Positions 35,850 to 47,345 of a stretch of DNA of 64,000 bases are shown in pieces. How positions within the stretch are numbered: the first letter of the stretch is position 1; the number at the start of each line of letters is the position of its first letter. Origin of the DNA: Gigaspora rosea. Lineage: Eukaryota > Glomeromycota > Glomeromycetes > Diversisporales > Gigasporaceae. The position numbers and the translations under genes were made by a program. The stretch spans positions 1 to 64,000 of the forward strand of contig QKWP01000103.1 in NCBI GenBank assembly GCA_003550325.1. The letters are read 5' to 3'. Below the pieces are notes generated by a model that searched no databases, was not told the DNA's origin, and saw nothing but the letters and a program-made list of their open reading frames with translations.

Positions 35850-36700
35850 CTTGAACTCCAGTGAAGTTAGAAGTATTAAAAAAACAGCATGATTCAAAAT
35901 TAGCTAGTCATTTCAGAGTGGCAAAAACTGTTGAATTTGTATCACGGAATTATTGGTGGCTATAGCTTAGATCTTTTATAAATGAATATATCAAATTCTG
36001 TAATACCTGTACAAGAGCCAAGAGTACTAGATAGCAACCTTATGGACTTCTAAAGCATTTGCCCATATCTACCAAGCAATGGCAATTCATCTCTATAGAT
36101 TTTATTACTGACTTATCTGTCTTATCTAATTTCGATTTCATTCTAGTAGTTGTTGATAGATTGTCAAAAATGGCACATTTTATAGCCTGTAATAAAAGTA
36201 TTAATGCTAAACAAATGGTACAATTAGTAATTAAGGAAGTGATTCAGCTTTACAGAGTCCCAGCAAACATAGTATTAGACCAAGAGCCCCAATTTGCTTC
36301 AAAGTTTTGGAAATGTCTTTTCTGATTACTGGGCATCTGAACCAACCTATCTTCAGCATATTATTCTCAGACGGATAATCAAAGTGAAAGAGTTAACCAA
36401 GTATTAAAGCAGTATTTGAGGTGTACATAAACTACCATCAAGATAACTGGGTTGTGTTACTTCTCCTGGCTGAATTTGCTTATAACAACTCGGTCCAGTC
36501 TTCTACAAAAACCAAACTATTTCTCGCTAATTATGAATTTTACTCTTACTTTGACTTATATTATACCATATCACTCCACGGTCCCATCTGCATTAAGCAA
36601 AGCTGCAGAATGGCAAAAGTTGAACAAAACACTTAGAACAGAATTACAATTTTCCCAAAAACAATACAAAGAAACTGCAAATAAATATTGATAGCTTGCT
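35850..36700 (+). pseudogene. Integrase remnant
   Basis: An H-H-C-C zinc site is readable at about 35885-36015 (HDSKLASHF, later CNTCTRAK). The rve core follows at 36059-36325 with SIDFITDL, VVDRLSKMAHF and a degenerate second Asp region. A frame change separates the core from the rest (36420-36690). Confidence 0.7.
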
Positions 36701-36924
36701 CCGGCATTTGCGATTGGTGACAAGGTCTGGCTCCTCTGACAAAATATCCATACATGTTAATCATCCGAGTAGTTGGACTACAGGAAACTAGGACTGTATT
36801 CCATCCTTGAGAGAATCAACTCAGTTACATACTACTGACACTCAATGTTTATGACACCTTCCATGTTTCTCTCTTGGAACCTTATACATCAAATACAATT
36901 CCAGAAAGAGCGGTAGAACCTATC

Positions 36925-37100
36925 CACTAGTAATTGTAGAAGGTGAAAAGGAATATAAAGTTAATTTAATTTTAGATTCCAAGTTGATTCAGAAAAAATT
37001 ATTCTATTTAATCGACTGGAAAGAATATAACTTAAATGAGTGGTCCTGGGAACCTGCAGGGAATATAACCTACGCACAAAAAGTATTGATCTTTTCTATC
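36925..37100 (+). pseudogene. Chromodomain at the pol C-terminus
   Basis: Reads KKLFYLIDWKEYNLNEWSWEP in one frame, the typical Y-L-V-K-W-x-G-Y-x...W-E-P signature of chromoviral integrase tails, which can direct insertion to chromatin. The residue after WKEY is not the usual Gly-Tyr arrangement. Confidence 0.65.
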
Positions 37101-37203
37101 AACTATACCTTAACAAACCTAGTTCAGCCTTGGTGACTTGTAAAGGAAGAAAGAAGAAACGGAATAGGGGTAGATAAGCTACAAAAAGGGGGGAATAGTA
37201 TAA

Positions 37204-37543
37204 TAATCTCAAAACTTGTGATGCAGTGCCATGACCTCAATCCTGTGACACAGTGCTGTGATCAAGCCCGTGACAGCTGCTATGATTGAACCATAATTCA
37301 AGCATGAGATTATCGATTCAAAAAGCAATACCGTCATATTCGAGTTATGACCAAGCGCACAAATAATATAGTGAAATAGCATTACAAAAATATAGTTAGT
37401 ATCAGTCATAGTATTTTATATAATATACAAATATTATATGAACTTATACAAACCTTTTTGTAATAACCTTAGTCTGTACAATAACAATAAACTTTGCTTT
37501 TTTTGTACAAATAAAAATCGTCTTGCTGATTTGAGTCATGACA
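37204..37543 (+). repeat. 3' LTR
   Basis: Ends GAGTCATGACA like the 5' copy. It contains GTGACA-rich direct repeats at 37215-37285 and keeps the block missing from the 5' LTR. Confidence 0.75.
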
Positions 37544-37740
37544 AAAATTATGCATCTATTATCCAAATTTCCAGTAAAATAAAACTAACCTGCTGATTTG
37601 ATGTATTTTTAGGTGCTGTACATATTTACTTAGATTAATAAAAATTTGTGTATTATAAGATTTTATAAATTTTATTAATAAAATTCTATAAAATCTTATG
37701 ATTCATAAAATTTTACTACTTAATTCTAACTAACTTATAT
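37544..37740. repeat. Alternating-palindrome array 1, right part
   Basis: The second half of the interrupted P2 (AAAATTATGCATCTATT onward) is followed by a sixth P1 at about 37630-37735, after which the array stops. Confidence 0.8.
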
Positions 37741-38900
37741 AATGTTCCTAGCTTTAGTATAACTATATCATGCAACTACTCTAATTTTGGTAATCTTTCT
37801 GTATGGGTTCATTTCAGTAATATTAAAATTGAAATTTGAATCTAAAACTTATATATATATATATATTGTTTAACTTCCCCTATAATTTGCTCAATCGAGA
37901 GAAAGGTTATGTTAAATATAGATTTAAATTGGAGTGGCCTTATTGGCCAATAAAAGATCATAATTTTGTGTAATATAACATAATCAGAAAATTTTAAAAC
38001 AAATGTCTAAAAATGTCTCTTTTGTTAAAAAAAGCTTATTTCTTAAAAGTTTGTATAAGAAACCACTTAATTTAACTAAAAAAGTTTTTTTTGAATGATT
38101 TTACTATAACAACCTAAACCCAACCCTAACTAAGCACTCACCCTAACCTAACCTAATATAAATGAACTTAAAGAATTTTGATACTAATCATATCGGGTGA
38201 ATTATTAATAGTAATACTGGGGTAGATTGGCTTTGACAGATCTCCTATTGTAAATAAGTTTTAAATTTATCTCCAATACAGCAATAAAACAAATAATCTA
38301 CAAATTTGACCTGAATTAAATAGGTTTGAAATGTGATTGGTTCTTTAATATTTTGATTATTTTAATTGGCTGTTTACAGCATATTATCTGAACTTTTTTC
38401 ACTATGCCTGCTGCAAATATTTAGAAGGTCCAAGGTAGTATGTCACTCTTCATATCATATAAAATTTATATATAATCATATTAAACGTCACATCACATAA
38501 GTCATGTCAAACATCATAGTAAATGTTCATTGATATTCTAATGTCTTCGGCTCTATGTATAACTAAATAACATATAAAAATATAATTATTTGGCACTTGT
38601 TTATATACTTGATTGAAAAATTGATTAAGTAATTTATCAGCTATAGCAGAAGATAAGAATAAGAGGGTTTATATAAACAATATCTGAATATTGGTTGTAG
38701 ATATGCAACTAGTGTAAAAATTCAGAAGCTACAATATATTGCCAAAAATAAGCTATTTTCAAAAATATGCTACCCTGATTTTTTTTAAAAATATTAAAAA
38801 CCTCATCAGCAGCAGTAAAAAAAATTTGTATTTTTTTTTGCTTTTTAGGAATATAAAATATTAAATTTATGTTCCCAAAAAAATTTTAATGTTCCTATAA
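37741..38900. other. A+T-rich intergenic stretch
   Basis: A short TA microsatellite lies near 37850 and a CCCTAAC/CCTAACC telomere-like run near 38110-38157. No coding region is supported. Confidence 0.4.
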
Positions 38901-38909
38901 TAAAATTAA

Positions 38910-39290
38910 TAATATTCTTTCTTTCTCTCTTTTTCTCTTTCTTTTACTTTTTCACTTTTTATCTCATTTACTCTTACTTTTTCTTACTTACTCTCTCATA
39001 TATTTTCTCTCACTCTTTTTTACTCACTCTTACATATACATACACCCTCTCTCTCTTTCTCTCTCTTACTTTGTCTTTTACTTTTTCTTTTACTCTTACT
39101 CTTACTCTTCCACTTTCTTTTAAACTCTACTCTCTTTTTCAATTTTTCACTCTTTTTTATTTTCTTACTTTTTTTTTACTTTTTTTTACTCTTACTCACT
39201 TTTTTACTCTTACTCTACTCTCACTCTCGCACACATACTCTCACTTTCACTTCTTATTCTCACTCTCATTCACTTTCATTCTTACAATTT
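38910..39290. repeat. Polypyrimidine tract, about 380 bp
   Basis: The plus strand is almost entirely C and T with scattered A (CTCTCT, CTTACTCTTACT and ACTTTTTC motifs). A 114-codon open frame inside is a by-product of this composition (Phe/Leu/Ser/Thr only) and is not called a gene. Confidence 0.7.
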
Positions 39291-39604
39291 TAAAAGAAGC
39301 ATACTATGCCAAAAAAACTATTACTATAGAGAGCACAAATTATAACTTATATATTTCTACTTTGTTTTTAAAAAGGAATATAACTTCTAAATTTAGTGTT
39401 TCCAAATTTTTTTAAATGTTCCTAGAAATAGAATATAAACATTTATTAGATGATTTCTACTTTTTAAAAGGGTACTTCTCTCGCCACCTGATACTAAACT
39501 AGCCAATCAAATTCAAGCAAATAATATATATCAGACTGGACCCAGTTTGGTTCAGATTTGGTCTGAAGTCTGCAGACTGGTCCAAAGATAATATGTTTCT
39601 ATGT

Positions 39605-41249
39605 AGTTTTTAGTGCTGAAAAGTTTACTTAGTGCATAAAGTTAGAATTAATTAGTAAAATTTTGTGAATCATAAGATTTTATGGAATTTTATTAATAAA
39701 ATTTTATAAAATCTTATAATTCACAAATTTTTATTAATTAATTCTAACTTTATGCACTAAGTAAACATGTGTAGCATTTAAAATACATCAAATCATCATA
39801 ATTGTTTTTATTTTACTTTAAATTTAGATATTAATTTTTGATATTTGATTAAAAAAGTTGAATTTAAGCATCTTTTCTTCAAATTTCAAGTAAATAAAAC
39901 AATTCTGCTGACTTAATATATTTTTAGTTTCTGAATAAGTTTATAGTTAGAATTAATTAGTAAAATTTTGTGAATCATAAGATTTTATGGAATTTTATTA
40001 ATAAAATTTTATAAAATCTTATAATTCACAAATTTTTATTAATCAATTCTAACTTTATGCACTAAATAAACATGTTTAGCATTTAAAAATATATCAAATC
40101 GCATAATTGTTTTTATTTTACTTTAAATTTAGATATTAATTTTTGATATTTGATTAAAAAAGTTGAATTTAAGCATCTTTTCTTCAAATTTCAAGTAAAT
40201 AAAACAATTCTGCTGACTTAATATATTTTTAGTTTCTGAATAAGTTTATAGTTAGAATTAATTAGTAAAATTTTGTGAATCATAAGATTTTATAGAATTT
40301 TAGTAATAAAATTCTATAAAATCTTATAAATCACAAATTTTTATTAATTAATTCTAACTTTATGCACTAAGTAAACATATTCAGTATTTAAAAAAATATC
40401 AAAATAGTATAATTATTTTTATTTTACTTGAAATTTAGAAATAGATGCATAATTTTGAATTTTTAATCAAAAAAGTCAGATTTAAGCATCTTTTTTTCAA
40501 ATTTTAAGTAAAATCAAACAACACTGCTAATATAATGTATTTATAGATGCTAAACAAGTTTATTAATGTATTAAGTTAGAATTAATTAGTTAAATTTAAT
40601 GAATAATAAGATTTTATAGAATTTTGTTAATAAAATTTAATAAAATCTTATAATTCATAATATTTTACTAATAAATTATAACTTAAAGGATTAAGTAACT
40701 TGTTCAGCATCTAAAAATGCATTAAATTGGCAAAGTTGTTTTTATTTTACTTGAAATTTGGAGAAAAGATGCTTAAATTTGACTTTTTTGATCAAAAATT
40801 CAAAATTATATATCAATTCTCTAAATTTCAAGTAAAATAAAAATAATTATATTGTTTTGATGTATTTTTAAATGCTAAACATGTTTATTTAGTATATAAA
40901 GTTAGAATTAATTAATAAAAATTTGTGAATTATAAGATTTTATAGAATTTTATTATAAAATCTTATGATTCACAAAATTTTACTAATTAATTCTAACTTC
41001 ATGCACTAAATAAACTTATTTAGAAACTAAAAACACATTAAATTAGCAGAATTGTTTTTTATTTCACTTGAAATTTGAAGAAAAAATGCTTAAATATTTT
41101 CTTTTTTGACCAAAAATCCAAAATTATGTATTTAAATTTAAATTTCAAGTAAAATAAAAACAATTATGATAATTTGATCTATTTTTAAATGCTAAACATG
41201 TTTACTTAGTATATAAAGTTAGAATTAATTAATAAAAATTTGTGAATTA
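39605..41249. repeat. Alternating-palindrome array 2, first part
   Basis: Same P1/P2 units as array 1. P1 starts near 39635, 39945, 40250, 40570, 40900 and 41215 (period about 315), with P2 units between. Two adjacent units (about 39770-39920 and 40075-40225) are nearly identical, a sign of recent tandem duplication. The sixth P1 is split by the MITE at 41250. Confidence 0.85.
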
Positions 41250-41903
41250 TCCCTTAATCTGTCTAGCAGGCAAATTTGCCTGCTTAACTTTTAAAAATTT
41301 AAAATTTTTTAATAAAACTTTAAATATTGATTTTAACTATATATTTTCTAAGTAAAAAATTTAATATTAGCTTTGTTTTATTAACTTTATTATAAAATTT
41401 TTTAAAATTATTAGTAAATATTAGCGAAATAAAGAGTTTAAAAATCTTGTATTAGAACTTTTACTATTAAATTTTTCTTTGAATTTCCTTAAATTTTATA
41501 TGTTCCCAAAGACAAAAAAATTTTTTGCTTCTAATACAAGTCTTAATTTTTACAAGTAAATCACTAAAAATACAATAATAAAAGTTGTTGTTCTTTATAT
41601 AAACTACAATATTGTATTAGAGACTATATTTCTAAAACTAATATTTAAAGAGATTGTTAAAAAATTGTAAATTATTTTTTTAGTTAAAAAATTTTTTTAG
41701 AGTTGTATATTTTTAGCTTATAAGCAACTCAAACTTTTTATCTTATAAAATAAATACAAATACTACAAAAAAGTAATCTTTATTTTCAAATAATATCATA
41801 TTAAATTTTATTTAAATATTTTAAATATTAAAAAAAAAATCATAGTTAATTTTATACTATCTAAGCAGACAAATTTGTCTGCTAAAGTCTACAAATTAAG
41901 GGA
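41250..41903. mobile_element. TA-flanked MITE, copy 2, inserted in a P1 palindrome
   Basis: The ends TCCCTTAATCTGTC and, inverted, ATTAAGGGA carry the same subterminal AGCAGGCAAATTTGCCTGCT block as copy 1 (8022-8680). TA flanks both sides. Joining the flanks reproduces the sequence of an uninterrupted P1 unit, so both limits are fixed. Confidence 0.75.
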
Positions 41904-42106
41904 TAAGATTTTATAGAATTTTATTAATAAAATTCCATTAAATCTTATAATTCACAAATTTTTATTAATTAATTTTAACTTTATGTACCAAGTAAATATG
42001 TCAGCATTTAAAAATACATCAAAACAGTATAATTATTTTATTTTACTTGAAATTTAGAGAATAGATGTATAATTTTTGATTTTTGATCAAAAAAAGCCAA
42101 ATTTAA
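41904..42106. repeat. Alternating-palindrome array 2, second part
   Basis: The rest of the P1 split by the MITE and the first half of the next P2, which is cut at a TTAA site (42103-42106). Confidence 0.8.
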
Positions 42107-42509
42107 TTTGTAATCTGCCTAAGAACTAGTGAAATATCATAGTAAATCATAAGGAAATTTACTATTATTTTTGCCTTTTTTGGAATCTGAAATTTCCCAA
42201 AGAACAAACTGATTTTCTACCAAGTAAACAAAAACAACTCTTATAAATTAAATAAAAATTGCAGAGGAGAACATTCCGGTCATAATAGCAGTCAAATCAT
42301 TAAAATTAGCCTAGTGGACCACGAAATATGAGCATTTTTGTCTTTGTAACTATATAGTATAAACAAAAAAGTAAATATATAATTGCAAATAGTGTTCTGC
42401 ATAATGCAGACCAGGCGGTATTTTTAAAGATTTGTACATAGTCTGAACACTGATTTAGATCTAAATTTAGAGTCTGAACTTGTATCACTTAGATTTAGGT
42501 CCGACCCAG

Positions 42510-45500
42510 TAGTGTTATGACCTGAGTTGGATGACCTGTATGGGTCACTTAACCTAATAAGTCACAGATCAAAAATTGCTCTAATCCGGGTCAAATGGGT
42601 CAAGATTCGAGATAGCAAAAAAAAAAATTTTTTAAATGTTTTTTATTAATTTAACCCTTTTTTTTTTTTAAAAAAAAAAGATGGTACTTAATAAATTCGA
42701 TTCTATTATATTACTGTCTACATAAAAAAAAAATTTATTTGATCGCTTTAATTTTTATCAAAGTTATTACATTTTGATATTGAAAGTCCATATCGCTACT
42801 ATATAAAATTATCGAATAAGTTTTTTTGCGAATGAATTATTCGAAGAACCAGAAATCTGTTCTGAAGCTTTAAATAAGCATTTTAATAAATAATTACATT
42901 TTTGGTAAGTTCTATTAGATGTTTATCAGGTTTTTTTAATAGGGCTGAATTTTTTTTATTTGTTAATTTAGTAATCATAATATTACATATAATTACATCC
43001 TAATGATTTAAATCAATTATAAGATCATGTTTTAAATACAGTACATGCGTTATGCAAGTATCTCAACAAATACAACATATTTTTATTCTTACAATTATTT
43101 CTTTATTCATCTAATAATAAGTAATTCTTTATAGTATTTATAAAGAATCACATATGATTCTAACGGATTATTAAAATTTTCAGGTGATTTCTTATATTTG
43201 CTCACTATACAGTAAAATTCTCCTTTAATTTTTAATACAAACGTATTGTTTATTTTTTTTATTTTGTATGTTTTTTCCTGAATTTTTAAATAGATTAATA
43301 GTTCAATTTTAATTGTTTATATAGCTCACATTTGCTCAATAACTGACTTAAAATGTAACTATCTGCCTGATTCAATAAAAATATGTTAAGTTACTGAATT
43401 TATAATTTTAAACCATTTAGATATAGTATAAATTTTTATTACCCTAGCCAAAAACATGTAACATGGGCCAAAGCTTGAGAGCTGCTTTAAGGAGCAAACT
43501 AATTCAACGAATTGAGGATAAAGATGTATTCTTTTAGCGATAGTAAGACCTGCTGATAAAAATAGGCATTTGGATGCACCGACATAGCTGGTATAGAAAG
43601 GTACTTGTGTGCGAGTTTTGAAAGTATAGGATAGTTAGCTTTTTTTGAAGCCCATCACTGAAGTATGTTTGTTTTATCCGGAACCCTTAGCAATAATAAA
43701 TAGGTGTTAAATTTATAGTTAGCAATGTTATTGTTATTTTGGCTTGAATGTTCTTGAGCTACAGAACTAGAAAAAATATCTTCACTATTTATGTCACTAG
43801 GTGCTGCATCTGATAAATTATTTAATTCATAATAATTAGTAGCTAATTCAAGATACTCTATATGTGCTTCTGAAATAGTATTATGTCTTTCATCTTCTGC
43901 AAAAATTTGTATGTCTTTAGTCCATGGATCAAAAAATGCTACACGTTTAATTGGTTTTGTTGGTTCAGAAAATCGTTCCTAATAAATGTACAATAAGATT
44001 TTTAAATTTTCAAATATCACTATCATTCGTTATTGCGCAATCAAGTTTTATTTTAATAAAATTAACTGCAAACCATGCTTAAGAAAGTATTAAATAGTGT
44101 AAACCTGATAATTTTTTGAAATAACCTTATAAGGATATAGTAACTTTACTAACTTGGTTATTTTTTTCTATTTATCCAATGATAGTTCTTTTTCTTCATA
44201 ATTTCTTAGTGAAATATTATCATTTATTTCAACTAAAAATAACTTATACATTGCTGGTTTAAGAATTGTTAATTGTTTTAAAAGATAAAATGTCAAATTC
44301 CATCTTGTAGAAATGTTGCGAACTACAAAAAGGAAGTTATTCCAGTCTTCCATCTCTATTTGAGCTTCCAAAAAAATTGTTTTTACTTTGAACTTCCACT
44401 AAAATGAGATACAACATCTTTACATTTTTTTATTAGGTTAGTAATTTAAGGACAATCTTTTAACACATCATTAATTGCGAGCTGCAAAGTATGGCCAAAA
44501 CAATGAACTTTAAAAATGTCATATTTTTGCTCTAATTTTTCTAGACAAGATTTAATATTTGACCTATTATCAATCATACCACTAGTAGTTATATGTTTAA
44601 TATGGAAACTATTTAAAATTTCGGTAATTTTATTTAACAAACACTCAGAAATATGTGGATATGGGAGATACAAAATGTTACCAATCATTTCTTTTATTTG
44701 AAAACTATCATTAATCTAGTGAAGAGTAAATCTGATATACAGATTACCATTACTTGACGTCTACATATCAGTAGTAAATGAAATATAACTAACTTCAGAA
44801 CTATCTTGTGCATATTTACAAAGGTTTTGCAAAACCTTATCCTCAGAATTAATAAGAATCTCCTTTAAACGATCATTACCTATTATAGAAAATTCACAAA
44901 CACTATCCTTTACTATAACCTTTACCTAACTACCTTCTACCATGGCTTGTGAAATATAATGTTTATTTCTTAAATGCCACCATAAATTCGAAGTAGATCC
45001 ATCTTTTAGGTATTTTATTTTTGGAGTACAAGTTTTATGATGACATACCCAACACTCAAGATTATTAATTAACTTCATTTCATAAAACTCCTTTGCAGGA
45101 CTACTACCAGGTCTTTTGACCTTTTTTCATTTGACTATAAATTGGCCACTGTTTGTGATATAGAAGACCGAAGTGAATTTTCATATTTATTCGTACTATC
45201 AGATTCTGACCTATCCAAATTATCAGCTTTATGCTCTAAAATCATATCATCTTCAGGCTTTAATACCATATTATCAAACACCATATCGTCTTCAGGCTCT
45301 AACACCGTATCATCTAAAAATTCATCACTCATTTCTTTGCTTGGCTAATTTAAAATCTACAATTTTGATATCTCTGAATCTGGAGAACTACAATGTTTTA
45401 TAATAAATTACCAATATTTTATAATAGTAATTTCATTTAAAAGTAGATTAGTAGTAGTAATATTGTGGGTACTGGCAATCTAGCGAGTATTTATCAGTAA

Positions 45501-46059
45501 AACTTGGTCATAAACTTTATACAGTATATATGCATACAGTGTAGAAAAAGTTTCCTAACTCAAATATGATATATTTGCTGTTACCATTGTTCTTTTTTAA
45601 AAATTTTGCAAAAATGATGACAATGGTTTCAAAAATTCCCATAAAATTATCAGCCTGAGCTGATTTCAGATAATGTGTCAATGCTTTATGCTTATTCAAT
45701 TCAGCCCAATTCGCTTGGCTTTAACTATACTAAACCAAAATTTTTATAAAAGTAATATTATGGATATATTCACAAAAAAAAATTTTTTTGCGACCTTATA
45801 TTTAAAATCATTACACTGACTTTATCAATTTTTTCAAATTAGGAGACAATTGATTCTATTAAATAAATCCTGCATGTTATTGTAAAAACAATTGTAATAT
45901 ACAGGATTTATTGTATTTATAGAATTTGATTGTCTTACTAATTTGAAAAATGCTTAAGAAACTTTATAATTGTCCATATAACCTGTTGGCCTGGGTCATG
46001 ACCCAGGTTAGATATCTGACCCATTGGATTGCTATTATCTGACCCAGGTTAGAACACTA
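42510..46059 (-). mobile_element. hAT transposon with decayed transposase
   Basis: The inverted ends are TAGTGTTATGACCTGAGTTG and, inverted, CTGACCCAGGTTAGAACACTA. The flanks CGACCCAG (42502-42509) and TAACCCTG (46060-46067) match at 5 of 8, consistent with an old 8 bp duplication. At 3.55 kb it is of ordinary size for an autonomous hAT element. It carries a broken transposase on the minus strand. Confidence 0.75.
43445..45332 (-). pseudogene. hAT transposase (BED zinc finger, core, C-terminal dimerisation region)
   Basis: Read 5' to 3' on the minus strand: an acidic start (MSDEFLDDTVLEPEDD) at 45332, and a BED-type zinc finger at about 45060-44960 with C-X2-C (CWVCHHKTC) and H-X4-H-like (HLRNKHY) ligands. 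RNase H-like core pieces follow near 44690-44450 (MIGNILYLPYPH, CFGHTLQLAIND) and 44370-44170 (STRWNLTFYLLKQL). The hAT C-terminal dimerisation block is near 43980-43470 (WASKKANYPILSKLAHKYL, IPAMSVHPN). Stops and shifts separate the pieces, so the enzyme is dead. Confidence 0.8.
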
Positions 46060-46720
46060 TAACCCTGAATCGTGAAATTTAAAAAATTTATAGATACAAA
46101 GTTGTTAAATAACTAAGGCCAAGTGCCTCGCTAAAAAAAAAAAAAAACTGTTTTGTTGATTTCTTGTCTGATTTTATTTATATAATTTATCATAATAGAT
46201 TCAAAACGATATAGTAATTCAGGGTCCAGTAATTAATATAAATATTACAAATATGTGAGCACATACATATATATCACCGGTTGGATACAAAAATATGATA
46301 TTTCATCTGTAAAAAAAAAATTCTAAATTAGCCAATCAACATTAAGTATTATTCTAAGACTGGACCAGGCAGACCTTCTTGTGGGACTGAATTGAATCTA
46401 AAAAATCAAGGGTCTGAACTTAGTCTGTCAATGAACTAGACTGGACCTAAACCAGACCCAGATCTTTTGCGGAACACTAATTTCAAAGACAAAAATGCTT
46501 ATATCTTGCAATCTACTGTGCTGATTTTAATGATTCAACTGTTATTATGACCAGAATTTTCTTCTTTACAACTTTTACTTAATGTAAAAAAGATGTCTTT
46601 TTAGTAGAACATCAGTTTGTGCATTGGGAAACTCCAGATTCCCAAATAGGCAAAACTACATAGTAAACATATTTCTACTGTTTACTATGTTTTTTCACTG
46701 GTTTTTAGACAGATCATGAA

Positions 46721-47285
46721 TTAAGTATCTTTTCTCCAAATTTCAAGAAAAATAAAAACAACTCTGCCAATTTGTATTTATAGGTGCTAAACAAGTTTAC
46801 TTAATGCATTAAGTTAGAATTAATTAGTAAAATTTAGCAAATAATAAGATTTTATAGAATTTTATTAATAAAATTTAATAAAATCTTATAATTCATAATA
46901 TTTTACTAATTAATTCTAACTTAAAGAATTAAGTAAACTTATTTAGCATCTAAAAATATATTAAATCAGTAGAGTTGTTTTCATTTTACTTGAAATTTGA
47001 AAAAAAGATGCTTAAATTTGACTTTATTGAACAAAATTAAAAATTATGCATCTATTCTCTAAATTTCAAGTAAAATAGTTATTTTGATGTATTTTAAATG
47101 CTGAACATGTTACTTAGTACATAAGGTTAGAATCAATTAATAAAAATTTGTGAATTATAAGATTTTATAGAATTTTATTAGTAAAATTCTATAAAATCTT
47201 ATAATTCACAAAATTTTACTAATCAATTCTAACTTCATGCACAAATAAACTTTTTTTAGCACCAAAAAATACACATAAATATATT
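46721..47285. repeat. Alternating-palindrome array 2, last part
   Basis: The second half of the split P2, then P1 (about 46805-46925), P2 (about 46960-47085) and a final P1 (about 47115-47245). It is followed at 47285-47345 by CAGACCC/TTAGACC motifs of the kind seen at hAT ends. Confidence 0.8.
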
Positions 47286-47345
47286 TGAACTTAGACCAAT
47301 CTACAGACTTTAGACCAGACCCAGACCAAACTATAATTAAGTCTA

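Larger units (their letters stand above)
31822..37543 (+). mobile_element. Decayed Ty3/gypsy LTR retrotransposon with chromodomain
   Basis: Two LTRs (31822-32125 and 37204-37543) bracket a gag-pol internal region. A purine-rich tract (AAAAAGGGGGGAATAG) directly precedes the 3' LTR. Order on the plus strand: gag with a CCHC knuckle, protease, reverse transcriptase, RNase H, integrase and a terminal chromodomain, which is Ty3/gypsy (chromovirus) order. Frame breaks and in-frame stops occur throughout, so it cannot be autonomous. The LTRs differ by several substitutions and a block of about 35 bp (CCGTGACAGCTGC region) absent from the 5' LTR. It sits inside a P2 palindrome of the flanking array. 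No clean 5 bp duplication was found; about a dozen bases of the target seem to be lost. Confidence 0.85.
42390..46479. mobile_element. hAT-type element inside the TTAA element
   Basis: The ends are TAGTGTTCTGCA and, inverted, TGCGGAACACTA. The flanking octamers ATTGCAAA (42382-42389) and ATTTCAAA (46480-46487) agree at 7 of 8. It is made of 42390-42509 and 46060-46479 with another hAT element between. Subterminal CAGACC and GGTCTGG repeats are present. No own transposase; an A15 run preceded by GTGCCTCGCT lies near 46117-46142. Confidence 0.75.
42107..46720. mobile_element. TTAA palindromic element, copy 2, split by nested transposons
   Basis: The left half (42107-42389) and right half (46480-46720) match the two halves of the palindrome at 24973-25477. 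TTAA lies at 42103-42106 and 46721-46724. Removing the element and one TTAA restores the expected P2 sequence (AAATTTAAGTATCTTTTCTCC-like), direct evidence for TTAA target duplication. Confidence 0.8.

Noticed and set aside
39071..39415. 114-codon open frame
   Set aside because: Lies in the polypyrimidine tract. It consists of Phe, Leu, Ser and Thr from CT-rich codons and then runs into unrelated A+T sequence, so it is a composition artefact.
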